Shown: piece after piece, positions 1 through 8,605 of the stretch | Numbering within the stretch: the stretch's first letter is position 1 | Layout of the letters: each line of letters opens with the position of its first letter | Assembly: GCA_965214615.1 (NCBI GenBank) | Contig: OZ243952.1 | Location: forward strand, 2,852,001 to 2,916,000 | Direction: 5' to 3' | Length of the DNA: 64,000 nucleotides | Origin: CBDAUN01 sp965214615 | GTDB taxonomy: Bacteria; Pseudomonadota; Gammaproteobacteria; Arenicellales; JAJDZL01 | The notes under the pieces: generated by a model | Seen by the model: only the letters and a program-made list of their open reading frames with translations | Databases searched by the model: none | Told to the model about the DNA's origin: nothing | Position numbers and translations under genes: made by a program

Positions 1-2
1 TG

Positions 3-86
3 ACCGGCGCACATCTTGACTGGAGAGTCAATCTGTTCGGCCGACGCCTCGACCCGCAGCTGCTGGTTGGCGAGATGCCGCAGTAG
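3..86 (+). CDS. C-terminal end of an unidentified gene, cut by the window edge
   Basis: An open frame enters from the left edge and ends at TAG 84-86 after 27 codons, closing with residues LLVGEMPQ. Codon choice (CTG, GGC, CGC, GAC, CAG) matches the core genes nearby. It runs convergently towards the epimerase gene, whose stop lies 45 bases further on. Too little is present to name the family, and a chance open frame cannot be excluded. Confidence 0.35.
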   Translation, partial: TGAHLDWRVNLFGRRLDPQLLVGEMPQ

Positions 87-130
87 GACGCTCAGCCGAG
101 CCTGCCCGAATTGCCGGGCGGCGCAGCCGC

Positions 131-1108
131 CTATCGGTGATAGTTGCGGTACCAGGCGACAAATTTCGCGATGCCGTCGGTTAGGTCGGTTTTCGGCTCG
201 TAGCCTAGATCGGCGACCGAGGCGGCGATGTCGGCCAAGGACCCCTGAGGGTCTGCAACATGCTTTGGCGCAAGAATTCGCTCAGCCTTTTTGCCGAGCT
301 CGCTTTCGATGCATGATATGACTTCGTCGAGCGTTTCCGATTTTCCCCGGCCCAGGTTGTAGACGCGAAAGGCCGGAGCGCTATCGGTCCTTTCGGGCGT
401 TCGATCGAGCGCCCTTAGTATTCCGTCGACAACGTCATCGATATAGGTGAAATCGCGGTTCATATCTCCGGAGTTATACACGGTGATCGGACGTCCCTGA
501 TCGATCAGGCGCGTGAACAGATAAATCACCATATCCGGCCTGCCCCAGACACCGTACACAGTGAAAAACCTCAGCGCGGTCTGAGGCACATCGAATAGAT
601 GGCTGTAGCTGTAGCTCATCAGTTCGTCGGCAGCCTTTGTCGCCGCGTACAGCGACATCGGACGCGAGATGCCGTGCTCAATCGACGATCGAGGCTCGGG
701 ATTTGCGCCATATACCGAACTGGAACTGGCAAACACGAGGTGTTCGAAATCCTTGGTCGCGCGACACAGTTCGAGAATATTCAAGTGCGCATCGATGTTG
801 TCGCGGATGAACGCATACGGCTGCTCGGTCGATTTGCGGACGCCGGCCTGCGCAGCAAGATGGACGATGCGCCTAAACGGTCCGTGTTCGGCACTGAGCG
901 CTTCTAGTGATTTGCGGCAGCTGACATCGGATTCGACAAAGGTAAATCCCGGCAGCGGTTCAATCTGGGCAATTCGACTTTTTTTCAAGTCAGGTTCATA
1001 CGAATCGTTCATATTGTCGATTCCGACAACCGATTCGCCGCGTTCCAATAGTGATTTAGAAACAGCGTGTCCAATAAATCCGGCAGCGCCGGTCACCAGC
1101 AAAGTCAT
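131..1108 (-). CDS. NAD-dependent epimerase, UDP-glucuronate 4-epimerase type
   Basis: This 325-residue protein is an extended short-chain dehydrogenase that most likely interconverts UDP-glucuronate and UDP-galacturonate for surface polysaccharide synthesis in the cytoplasm. The Rossmann glycine motif TGAAGFIG is at residues 6-13, the catalytic Tyr/Lys pair is in YAATK near residue 155, and the adjacent ASSSSVYG segment supplies the Ser. The length is typical of the family. The substrate is inferred from overall resemblance to Cap5I/WcaG-type proteins and UDP-glucose or dTDP-glucose activity is possible. No strong ribosome site precedes the ATG at 1108. Confidence 0.88.
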   Translation of the reverse strand: MTLLVTGAAGFIGHAVSKSLLERGESVVGIDNMNDSYEPDLKKSRIAQIEPLPGFTFVESDVSCRKSLEALSAEHGPFRRIVHLAAQAGVRKSTEQPYAFIRDNIDAHLNILELCRATKDFEHLVFASSSSVYGANPEPRSSIEHGISRPMSLYAATKAADELMSYSYSHLFDVPQTALRFFTVYGVWGRPDMVIYLFTRLIDQGRPITVYNSGDMNRDFTYIDDVVDGILRALDRTPERTDSAPAFRVYNLGRGKSETLDEVISCIESELGKKAERILAPKHVADPQGSLADIAASVADLGYEPKTDLTDGIAKFVAWYRNYHR

Positions 1109-1564
1109 AGCAGAACAGTCAAGATGGGTAGTATCAGCGTGTCTGAATGCGACACGAAACGAGGTGGAATTTTAACAGAAATTTTCATTGTGCACCGCTT
1201 CGGCGCATCGCTTCGAACGATGAACCGGACAAAGGCGCCGCAGTTGCGAGCAATGAGGCCGGTGACAGGAACAGTTCCAGCCATAGGGCTTGGATTCAAG
1301 CTCCTGGTGCACGGCAATGCCGACAAACGCATGACCGCAAATGGCGCGCGTCGCAAGCGGCGCGTCGCAGCTTGCGGCAAAAGGCGCGGGTATGATTGGT
1401 CGCAGGGATGCGAACCGCCCCAGATCAATACGCCGGGCCCGCGGTCAGCCAGGAAACCTATGGCATAATTGAATTGAATCGCGGGTCTTTCGACCTGAAC
1501 GCCGGCGGCTTTGGTGACGGCCGCAATTCGCAAGCCGGTACATATTGATTTGGGGACATTGCCA
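1109..1564. other. Divergent intergenic region, no supported gene
   Basis: This region separates the divergent epimerase and TRAP genes and should hold both promoters. An AT-rich stretch with TATGGCATAAT around 1457-1467 could supply a -10 element for the TRAP operon, but I see no convincing -35. A long minus-strand frame here (to 1677) overlaps the start of the TRAP binding-protein gene and has no protein-like character. Confidence 0.4.
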
Positions 1565-2545
1565 ATGCGCGCCAGACTACACGGATTGATCGCTGGATTG
1601 ACAGCGCTTTGCCTTTTGTTTTCCACCTCCGTCTCAGCGGAAAAATGGGACATGCCGCTCGCGTATTCGGCAACCAACTACCATTCGCAAAACGCAGCCA
1701 GGTTTGCTGCCGAAGTCACCGAAGCCACAGGCGGAGCATTGGAAATCGTGACCCATCCGTCCAGCTCTCTCTACAAGGGCGGCGAGATCTACCGGGCGGT
1801 CAGAACCGGGCAGGTGCCCATAGGCGAGAGATTGATTTCAGCGCTGGGCAATGAGCACCCGATATTCGAAATTGACGCTTTGCCGTTCCTGGCGGCCAGC
1901 TTTGCAGATGCGAGAAAATTGCACGAAGCTGCAAAGCCCGTGCTGCGCCAGGTTCTCAGCGATGCGGGACTGGTCTTTCTCTACGCTGTCCCATGGCCGC
2001 CCCAGGGTCTTTATTCGATCAAGCCTGTCAATAGCGCCGAGGACATGCGAGGCGTAAAGTTCCGCGCCTACAATGCCGCGACTTCGCGGCTTGCGGAACT
2101 GATGGGAGCCGTTCCGACCAAGATCGAAGCTGCCGAAGTATCGCAAGCGTTCGCCACAGGGGTTGCACAGAGCATGGTTTCATCGGGCGCTACCGGATAT
2201 GACAGAAAATTGTGGGAGTACGTGAGCCATTGGTACGACCTTCAAGCCTGGCTGCCGAAGAACATGGTGTTCGCGAACAAGGATGCCTTCAAAGGGCTTG
2301 ACGCCGAAATGCAAAGCGCCGTGCTTAAAGCGGCTCAAGCCGCGGAGACCGCGGGCTGGATGAAGGCCGAGGAATTGGCGAACTGGTACAACGAGCAGCT
2401 GGCAGCAAACGGGATGGATGTTTCCGGTCCCGGCGATCGGCTCCTCGCCGACTTTGTCGAGATTGGCAAGACTATGACAGACGAGTGGCTGGCCCGAGCC
2501 GGAGAAATCGGCAAGACCGTGATCGATTCATACCATTCAATGTAG
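1565..2545 (+). CDS. dctP: TRAP transporter solute-binding protein (DctP family)
   Basis: Periplasmic binding protein of a tripartite ATP-independent (TRAP) transporter; it captures an organic acid and hands it to the DctQM permease. I chose ATG 1565 rather than an upstream start because it opens a clear signal peptide (basic MRARLHG, hydrophobic core, cleavage after SVSA) and has GGGGA nine bases upstream. The mature protein keeps the family signature of an Arg-containing segment (GVKFRAYN) that binds carboxylates and the later SGATGYD region. The length of 326 residues is normal. The permease genes follow in an operon. The ligand cannot be told from sequence; C4-dicarboxylates or other carboxylates are candidates. 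Confidence 0.9.
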   Translation: MRARLHGLIAGLTALCLLFSTSVSAEKWDMPLAYSATNYHSQNAARFAAEVTEATGGALEIVTHPSSSLYKGGEIYRAVRTGQVPIGERLISALGNEHPIFEIDALPFLAASFADARKLHEAAKPVLRQVLSDAGLVFLYAVPWPPQGLYSIKPVNSAEDMRGVKFRAYNAATSRLAELMGAVPTKIEAAEVSQAFATGVAQSMVSSGATGYDRKLWEYVSHWYDLQAWLPKNMVFANKDAFKGLDAEMQSAVLKAAQAAETAGWMKAEELANWYNEQLAANGMDVSGPGDRLLADFVEIGKTMTDEWLARAGEIGKTVIDSYHSM

Positions 2546-2596
2546 CCCGAATCGGGCTGATTTGCACAATCTGCCTCCTCTCGCCCGCGCCTGGCA

Positions 2597-3109
2597 ATGT
2601 CATTGTTCGCTAAGCTCGACCGAGGCTTGACCGGACTATACCGGGTCAGCGGCTATGCTGCAGCGGCCTTTCTCGTTCTCACCGGGCTGCTGGTGCTGAC
2701 CAGCATCGTGTCGCGCCTGATGGCGCTCTATGTGCCCGGACTGACCGAGTTTTCCGGCTACGCAATGGCGGCTTCGAGCTTCCTGGCACTGGCACACACC
2801 TTCGAACGGCACGGCCACATCCGCGTAGAGCTTGCCATTTCGCGCCTTGGCGAATCGAAACGCCGCTATGCCGAACTGTGGTGCCTGCTGACGGGGACCG
2901 TCGTTTCGGCCTTGCTGGCCGCATATATGTGCAAGCTGACCTACTGGTCGTGGAAATTCGGCGAGCACAGCGAGGGGTCGGACGCGATTCTGCTTTGGAA
3001 GCCGCAACTGGCGGCGGCTGCGGGCGCGTGCATTCTTTCGGTCTGCGTCGCCCACCACCTGGTCAGATTCCTTTTGCGAGCTGATTCGCCTGCCGATGGA
3101 AGACCTTAG
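2597..3109 (+). CDS. dctQ: TRAP transporter small permease (DctQ)
   Basis: This 170-residue integral membrane protein has four predicted hydrophobic helices (about residues 17-40, 53-68, 90-113 and 135-155), the hallmark of DctQ, which bridges binding protein and DctM in the inner membrane. It follows the binding-protein gene by 51 bases and overlaps dctM by 14 bases, so translation of the two permease subunits is probably coupled. The motif around GHIRVELAISRL in the loop after helix 2 is typical of the family. Confidence 0.88.
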   Translation: MSLFAKLDRGLTGLYRVSGYAAAAFLVLTGLLVLTSIVSRLMALYVPGLTEFSGYAMAASSFLALAHTFERHGHIRVELAISRLGESKRRYAELWCLLTGTVVSALLAAYMCKLTYWSWKFGEHSEGSDAILLWKPQLAAAAGACILSVCVAHHLVRFLLRADSPADGRP

Positions 3110-4394
3110 CCTCATACTTGTTTTTGCATTCGTCCTGTTTCTGTTCCTGGGATCGGGCGTATGGGTTGCAATCAGCCTGATCGCAGCGGCGTGGATCGGG
3201 ATGCTTTTGTTTACCTCCCGACCGGTTGGAGATGCCATGGCAACCGCGATATGGGGCGGAGCATCCAGCTGGACGCTCACCGCGCTGCCGCTTTTTATCT
3301 GGATGGGCGAAATCCTTTTTCGAACAAAGCTTTCGGAAAATCTGTTCAAGGGCCTGTCGCCATTCCTGTGGCGGCTGCCCGGCGGGCTGCTGCATGTCAA
3401 TATCGCAGGATGCGCCGTGTTCGCAGCGATTTCGGGGTCTTCTGCCGCAACGGTCGCCACAGTGGGAAAAATGTCGATCCCGGAATTGCGAAGCAGAAAA
3501 TATCCCGAACGCATGGTTGTCGGCACCCTTGCCGGCGCCGGAACGCTGGGGCTGCTGATTCCTCCGTCGATATCGCTGATCATCTACGGCGTAACCGTCA
3601 ATGAATCGATTGCCCAGCTGTTTATCGCCGGAATTGTGCCTGGAATCGTCATTGCGCTGCTGTTTATGGGCTATGTGGCGATTTGGGGATACATGGCAAG
3701 AAAGCGCGGCGCGCTTGCAACGGAGCAGCAAGTCGGTCGTTTCAGGGATGTGGTGCGCCTGATTCCGGTCCTGGCGCTGATCGCCGGTGTGATGGCTTCA
3801 ATCTATCTTGGTTTCGCGACTGCGACAGAAGCCGCCGTATTGGGCGTTGCCGGGGCGCTGCTGATCTCGGCGCTGCAAGGATCGCTCACGCGCGAATCCT
3901 TCTTTGCATCGCTGATGGGAGCGACCCGGACTTCGGCGATGATTGCATTTATTCTTGCCGGCTCGACATTCCTTTCCCTGACGATGGGATTTACCGGGCT
4001 GCCGCGAAGTCTCGCCGAGTGGATCGGCGCGATGGAGCTGTCGCCATGGATGCTGATTTTTGCACTGCTGGCGTTCTACATCATACTCGGCTGCTTTCTT
4101 GACGGAATATCGTCGATCGTTCTGACCATGGCGGTGATCGAGCCCCTGGTCAGGAGTGCCGGATTCGACATGATCTGGTTCGGCATTTTCCTGATGGTGG
4201 CCGTAGAGATGGCGCAAATCACGCCGCCGGTGGGTTTCAATTTGTTTGTGCTTCAGGACATGACGGGAAAGGACATGGCATTTATCTCGCGTGCCGCACT
4301 GCCGATGTTCCTGCTGATGATCGCAGCAGTGGGACTTTTGCTGGCATTTCCAGAGATAGCCACTTTCCTGCCGACACTGATGATGAAGGGGTAG
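3096..4394 (+). CDS. dctM: TRAP transporter large permease (DctM)
   Basis: This 432-residue inner-membrane protein is the ion-coupled channel subunit of the TRAP system. It shows a dozen hydrophobic segments and the conserved GSSAATVATVGKMSIPEL and GTLGLLIPPSISLIIYG blocks that line the substrate and sodium sites, plus the late ITPPVGFNLFVLQ block. It starts inside the end of dctQ, completing a three-gene operon of order P-Q-M. Nothing is missing, so the transporter should be functional. Confidence 0.93.
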   Translation: MEDLSLILVFAFVLFLFLGSGVWVAISLIAAAWIGMLLFTSRPVGDAMATAIWGGASSWTLTALPLFIWMGEILFRTKLSENLFKGLSPFLWRLPGGLLHVNIAGCAVFAAISGSSAATVATVGKMSIPELRSRKYPERMVVGTLAGAGTLGLLIPPSISLIIYGVTVNESIAQLFIAGIVPGIVIALLFMGYVAIWGYMARKRGALATEQQVGRFRDVVRLIPVLALIAGVMASIYLGFATATEAAVLGVAGALLISALQGSLTRESFFASLMGATRTSAMIAFILAGSTFLSLTMGFTGLPRSLAEWIGAMELSPWMLIFALLAFYIILGCFLDGISSIVLTMAVIEPLVRSAGFDMIWFGIFLMVAVEMAQITPPVGFNLFVLQDMTGKDMAFISRAALPMFLLMIAAVGLLLAFPEIATFLPTLMMKG

Positions 4395-4659
4395 CGGGCC
4401 TGTTTCCCTGCGACAGCTGCAAGCCGCAGCAAACGCGTCGATCAATTCAGATACGGACTTCCCAAATTGCGGGCGCAGTACTACCGTATCAAGTACTGTA
4501 GTGCGGCAACAGCACTTGACACGCTGCCGGCGACGTTGTCCTTTGCCGCTTCAGCAACGATGCCGAACTTAGAATTTACATGCTTCTCGCAAAATCTTTT
4601 AAAGTATCATATTTTCACTTTATTTATTGATTTCAACAGTAATATGTTGAGAATGTATT

Positions 4660-5874
4660 ATGATTCATAGAATTAGTGTCACTAATTTTCAATCCATTCG
4701 ACATAAAGTCGAGTTGGATTTTCGCATCGCCGGCACATCGCCGAAGAAGTCTTGCTTCAGGGAAAGCCCGTCTCGACCGGATATCCGCCTGCCAAGCGTA
4801 GTGGTCCTAGTCGGAGCCAACGGAGCTGGAAAGACGACACTGCTCCGCGCCCTTGTAGCAACTATTCGGTTCGCGTCTTTATCGTACGGCGAACATGGGG
4901 CTGGCCATATTCCCCTGTTTACGCCTTTCCTTGCCTTGGAAGCAGAAGCTCCCGCAACAAGAATTGAGGTTGAATTTGACAGTTTTTGGCCTGTAGCGGA
5001 ATCAGCGCAAGGCGCGACCATGCTACGATACACCTTGGTGCTTGGCCGAGCGGACGAAGGCAAAATTTTGCCGACCCACGTTGAATACGAGGCACTGCAT
5101 GACTTTCCGAAAAGTCGGCCGAGACGCATCTTTGAAAGGCGCCGCGACAAGCGAGTGTATGTTTCTCGGGATCTGGGGATACGTTCGCGCGATGACCGCC
5201 TGTCTGCGATTCCTAAGAACGCATCAGTCATCTCTACCCTTGCAGGAATGGACCTGAAACCCTTTCCGGAAATAGTGAATGACCTCAACGGCGTGCAAAC
5301 CAATATCGCGGGTTCAGAACCGTGGCGCATCGAGCCAGACGCACTGCCGGACATTTATGGGAGTGACCGGGAATTGACCGGCGATATATCAAAAAAGTTA
5401 AGCCGCTTCGATCTTGGAATCAGACAGATGAAACTCTACTCTGCGAACAACAGGACATCGCAACTGGCATTTGAGCACGAAGGACTGGACATACCTGTCC
5501 TATTCGGCAACGAATCGGCAGGTACGCGCCATCTGGTACGGGTATATCCGCAACTCGATTACGCGATCCGAAACGGCCATCTGGCAATAATGGACGATCT
5601 GAACACCCATCTTCACCCAGAACTTTCGTCTGAGATACTGCGCTGGTTTCGCCAAAGGGACACCAATCCGAACAGCGCTCAGTTGATTTGTTCAATGCAC
5701 GATCTATCGGTGCTGGACGATCTGGAAAAAGAGGAATTGTTCATTGTAGAAAAAGACGATGCTGGAGCGACGCATGTGCATGGTGCGCGGGACGTAATCG
5801 GATTGCGGCGGGATGTGAACCTCGCAAAGCAATACCGGAGCGGCCTTATCGGCGGAGTGCCGGTATTAGGCTGA
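4660..5874 (+). CDS. AAA_21-type ATPase, RloA/AbiLi-like
   Basis: This 404-residue ATPase belongs to the SMC/ABC-like AAA_15/AAA_21 group. It opens with the RISVTNFQSIRHKVEL segment typical of RecF/OLD-like proteins. Walker A (GANGAGKTT) is at residues 52-60 and the Walker B/D-loop region (MDDLNTHLHPE) near 310-320. It lies nine bases before a small TOPRIM-like gene; such ATPase plus RloB pairs are known from restriction loci (RloA/RloB) and as the abortive infection pair AbiLi/AbiLii. The DNA upstream (4560-4660) is strikingly AT-rich compared with the TRAP operon, consistent with lateral acquisition. The antiviral role is inferred from family and gene pairing only. Confidence 0.82.
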   Translation: MIHRISVTNFQSIRHKVELDFRIAGTSPKKSCFRESPSRPDIRLPSVVVLVGANGAGKTTLLRALVATIRFASLSYGEHGAGHIPLFTPFLALEAEAPATRIEVEFDSFWPVAESAQGATMLRYTLVLGRADEGKILPTHVEYEALHDFPKSRPRRIFERRRDKRVYVSRDLGIRSRDDRLSAIPKNASVISTLAGMDLKPFPEIVNDLNGVQTNIAGSEPWRIEPDALPDIYGSDRELTGDISKKLSRFDLGIRQMKLYSANNRTSQLAFEHEGLDIPVLFGNESAGTRHLVRVYPQLDYAIRNGHLAIMDDLNTHLHPELSSEILRWFRQRDTNPNSAQLICSMHDLSVLDDLEKEELFIVEKDDAGATHVHGARDVIGLRRDVNLAKQYRSGLIGGVPVLG

Positions 5875-5883
5875 CGGAGAATT

Positions 5884-6432
5884 TTGAGTCGGAGAATCCC
5901 GAAGCGGAAACGGATATTCATCGGAGCAGAAAGCGAGAGCGAGGGATCCTTTGCAAAATGGCTTAAACGGATCTGCGAACAAGAAGGCATCCATATCCAT
6001 CCGGACATCGTCGTCTGCAGCGGGGGAGATGGTTTGGAAGTTGTTCTTGACGCAATGGCCAAACACCGTAAACGGATCAACAGTCATGGAGCTTATGAAG
6101 CAGGATTGATAATTTTGGATTCTGATCGAATCTCAGCGGACCGGCAATATGGCCGCGACCCGCAAGAAGGGCTAAGTGATCAGAGCGTAAAGTTGGTATT
6201 TCTGGAACCGAACCTTGAAGGGTTATTTGTGCGTTTTCATATCGGCATGGAACGTAAATCGCTGACTGCGTCCGATGCAAACAGACAAATCAGGCGACTA
6301 TGGCCACAATACTCAAAGCCCTGCAACGAAACGATACTGCACAATCGATTCAGTCTTCAAAACCTTCAACGCGTCGAATTCCATGACGCCAATATCGGCA
6401 TCATCCTAGACACGCTTAAGCTTCCGGGATAA
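5884..6432 (+). CDS. RloB-like TOPRIM-fold protein, partner of the upstream ATPase
   Basis: This 182-residue protein starts at TTG 5884, with GGAG at 5876-5879 in the nine-base gap after the ATPase stop. It carries the layout of RloB/OLD-type TOPRIM domains: an acidic Glu cluster after strand 1 (FIGAESESEG, about residues 9-18), an Asp pair in ILDSDR near residue 77, and the EPNLEGLF block near 110, where a conserved Glu follows the hydrophobic strand. Such domains bind a divalent metal and cleave nucleic acid. The pairing suggests that the ATPase senses and this protein acts as nuclease; that is inference. Confidence 0.75.
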   Translation: MSRRIPKRKRIFIGAESESEGSFAKWLKRICEQEGIHIHPDIVVCSGGDGLEVVLDAMAKHRKRINSHGAYEAGLIILDSDRISADRQYGRDPQEGLSDQSVKLVFLEPNLEGLFVRFHIGMERKSLTASDANRQIRRLWPQYSKPCNETILHNRFSLQNLQRVEFHDANIGIILDTLKLPG

Positions 6433-6765
6433 ATTTTCTACAGGGTAATAAACTCGACTGCTGCCTGCCGGCACGGATACCTGCCAACACAAAACAAATA
6501 CTTCGGCAAGGTCGCCTCGGCTGTCGAGTTGTCAATGCCGGATTGAGACGCGCTTTTACAACTTCGATCGACTGATATTTGAAAGTGTGTCACGGTAAGC
6601 ATTGTCGTCCACCAACTCGCCGTACGGCACTCGAAGCCTTCCAACAAAAAGTCAAAGAGCAACTTATGATCACAGATAGCCGATACGGTATGAAACCGTA
6701 TCGTCGCATGCTATATACTTCTATCGATCCAGATGGGTTCCAAATAACGGAAAAGAGCATGCCCG
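6433..6765. other. Gap between two ATPase loci, remnant-like frames
   Basis: I find no confident gene. A plus-strand frame from 6579 to 6773 (64 codons) runs into the start of the next ATPase gene and ends in protein-like sequence (IDPDGFQITEKSMPDE); it could be the worn end of an older gene or a short upstream partner. The region also contains a perfect inverted repeat, listed separately, and an extended TATACT at 6714-6719 that could serve as a -10 element for the ATPase gene at 6766. Confidence 0.3.
6681..6703. promoter_or_regulatory. Perfect 9-bp inverted repeat in the leader of the 464-residue ATPase gene
   Basis: The arms CGATACGGT and ACCGTATCG are separated by five bases (ATGAA). The repeat lies about 10 bases before a TATACT box and 63 bases before the start codon, a placement suitable for an operator. 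No T-run follows, so it is not a terminator. No DNA-binding protein for it is evident nearby. Confidence 0.45.
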
Positions 6766-8160
6766 ATGAATGAACTGAGCAAATCCGAACGTGTCGCCCT
6801 TCTCGAAGAATTTATCGATGATGGAGACAAGAATTCGCCGCCTTATTTCGCAGGAAGGAAAAAGGTGCTGTCGGATATCGAGGACGCGTGCGCGCAAAGC
6901 TGGGAGCGGCACATCGCCAAAGGACGCCAGCGCAAGGCGGCGACCCGGGTGATCTACGGCGCCCCCGGCGCTGGCAAGACCTCGACGCTGAACTATCTCA
7001 GAGACTGCTGGGAGGGCGAACCCGAATCGTATGCCACGCCGGATAAAAACGGAGCTGTACGCCCTCAGCCTGTACCCCTGGTGTATCTGCTGGAATCCGG
7101 CTCCCCTCTGGATGATCCGAATACATTTTGCGAGGAGTTGGCGAACCTGCTTGCGCCGGGTGTCGGCGACACCTTGTTAGACGCTGCCAGCAGCACACAA
7201 CGGATAGGCACAGGAGTGAAATTCGTTGTTGCACAAGCAAAAGGCGAAACCGAGACGACAACGCACTCGTCTGTACCGGCTGCCTCGCTTGCGACGGTAT
7301 TGAAAGCGGTGCCGCCTGAGCAGTGGACTCGTCCTTTGGTGATCGCGGTCGACGAGACGCAGAATCTTGCGCAAACGCGCGACTGCTTTGCAGGCAAGCT
7401 GTTCCGAGAGTTGCACGCCGGTCAGTACGATGCGCCGATCACCCTGGTGCTGGGCGGACTGTCCGACTCGATCAGGCGGGCTGGCGAACTGGGACTGACG
7501 CGGCTTTCAAGACACTGCGTACATTCCCTCGACCGGTTCGACGCCGAAGAGGTTGCTGAACTCAAGGAGGGGTTCTGCGAGAAATTCGAACTGGATATCG
7601 GTTCGCGCGAGGCTGAGTTTGATGCGATGCTCGCAGCCTGCGACGGGTGGCCTTCGCACTTGACCAATGGCCTGTACGCATTCTGCAAGGTGTTCTTAGA
7701 CCGCGACTGCGATATTTCCCGGGTCGACTTCGCCGAGGTCGAACGGATCAGCATGGCCGAACGGCATCAATACTACAACTACCGCATGAGCGAAGCGATG
7801 GAGTTCAGCGGATTTGTGCTTGCCGATGTGATGCGTCAGATCGACGGAGGGCAGCGACCACGCAAGGTGTTGAAGATTATCGAATTGCGGGCCAAGGCGG
7901 GCGAGGGTTCCGAAGATCCCGGGGATCGGCTGCTCGACGGGATGACAGCAAGAGAGTTCTATGAGGACTTGACGCATCATGGTGCGCTGCAGGTACGTGA
8001 CGACGGCACCGTGGAGTGTCCGATACCGAGTTTCAGGCGATTCATACTTGAGACCCATTCAAGGGCGGCAGTCAAAGATTCTGCCGCACCTGATCCCGAT
8101 AAGCGCGGCCGACACGAGCGCAGCCTCCCGCCGGCGCATCCGGCCGGGGTTGTGCATTAG
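6766..8160 (+). CDS. Orphan AAA/STAND-like ATPase of unknown role
   Basis: I do not recognise a named family for this 464-residue protein. It has a clear P-loop ATPase core: Walker A GAPGAGKTST at residues 65-74, Walker B LVIAVDETQN near 190-200, and a sensor-like GGLSDSIRR block that resembles TnsC/TniB or ORC-type AAA ATPases. A helical, possibly winged-helix C-terminal part ends in a segment (VECPIPSFRRFILETH) reminiscent of a winged-helix tail. It stands alone between the RloAB-like pair and the housekeeping SRP/dnaX block. TniB-like or defence-associated AAA_16 ATPase are both possible; there is no transposase next to it. Confidence 0.7.
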   Translation: MNELSKSERVALLEEFIDDGDKNSPPYFAGRKKVLSDIEDACAQSWERHIAKGRQRKAATRVIYGAPGAGKTSTLNYLRDCWEGEPESYATPDKNGAVRPQPVPLVYLLESGSPLDDPNTFCEELANLLAPGVGDTLLDAASSTQRIGTGVKFVVAQAKGETETTTHSSVPAASLATVLKAVPPEQWTRPLVIAVDETQNLAQTRDCFAGKLFRELHAGQYDAPITLVLGGLSDSIRRAGELGLTRLSRHCVHSLDRFDAEEVAELKEGFCEKFELDIGSREAEFDAMLAACDGWPSHLTNGLYAFCKVFLDRDCDISRVDFAEVERISMAERHQYYNYRMSEAMEFSGFVLADVMRQIDGGQRPRKVLKIIELRAKAGEGSEDPGDRLLDGMTAREFYEDLTHHGALQVRDDGTVECPIPSFRRFILETHSRAAVKDSAAPDPDKRGRHERSLPPAHPAGVVH

Positions 8161-8451
8161 CACTCCTGCATCGGCGCCTCGGTGCAAGCTCTACCGCAGG
8201 CGCATAGCCTGATCGTGTCAACAAGTCATACCGTTCTTTGGGCGTTGCGGCCGCAACAGCCTGCACTCAGGAAAACCGCACCATCACCGTAGCGCACTGT
8301 CTGCTCGCCTATCCTTGTCGCTGCGGAATTTGGACCCGGTACAGATTCTCGAACTCGCACCCATTTGTGAGTAAAATGGTCAGTGTTCGCCGGCCTATCT
8401 GAGAAACCGGCAATTTACGAATTTTTTCATATGCAGACATGCGCGATTTGA

Positions 8452-8564
8452 GGCGGCAGCGTTCCGCAAGCGCGGTGACGAAGGGTTGTGAACCCGGTCA
8501 GGTCCGGAAGGAAGCAGCCGCAGCAACCAATTCGGGCACTGCACCTGCGCGGAACGAAGCCGCC
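8452..8564 (+). ncRNA. ffs: 4.5S-type signal recognition particle RNA
   Basis: The transcript folds as one long hairpin: GGCGGC at 8452-8457 pairs with GCCGCC ending at 8564 and GTTCCGC pairs with GCGGAAC. The apical part contains the diagnostic SRP domain IV core GGTCAGGTCCGGAAGGAAGC at about 8497-8516, where Ffh binds through the symmetric internal loop and GGAA tetraloop. It directs co-translational membrane targeting. Its position 41 bases before dnaX is common in proteobacteria. The length of 113 bases fits the small bacterial type without an Alu domain. The exact ends are inferred from pairing. Confidence 0.93.
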
Positions 8565-8605
8565 ACCTTGCATCTCGAACCGAACTTGCCAGCGAAGAAA
8601 ATCAC

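Noticed and set aside
3..321. 101-codon plus frame from position 16
   Set aside because: It is antisense to the end of the epimerase gene and Arg/Cys-rich; the other left-edge frame ending at 86 is more plausible.
1105..1677. 190-codon minus-strand frame opposite the TRAP leader
   Set aside because: It overlaps the signal-peptide end of the binding-protein gene, has no ribosome site and its composition is not protein-like.
2636..3731. Long minus-strand frames opposite dctQ and dctM
   Set aside because: They are antisense shadows of well-supported membrane-protein genes and are rich in Arg, His and Gln as expected from reversed codons.
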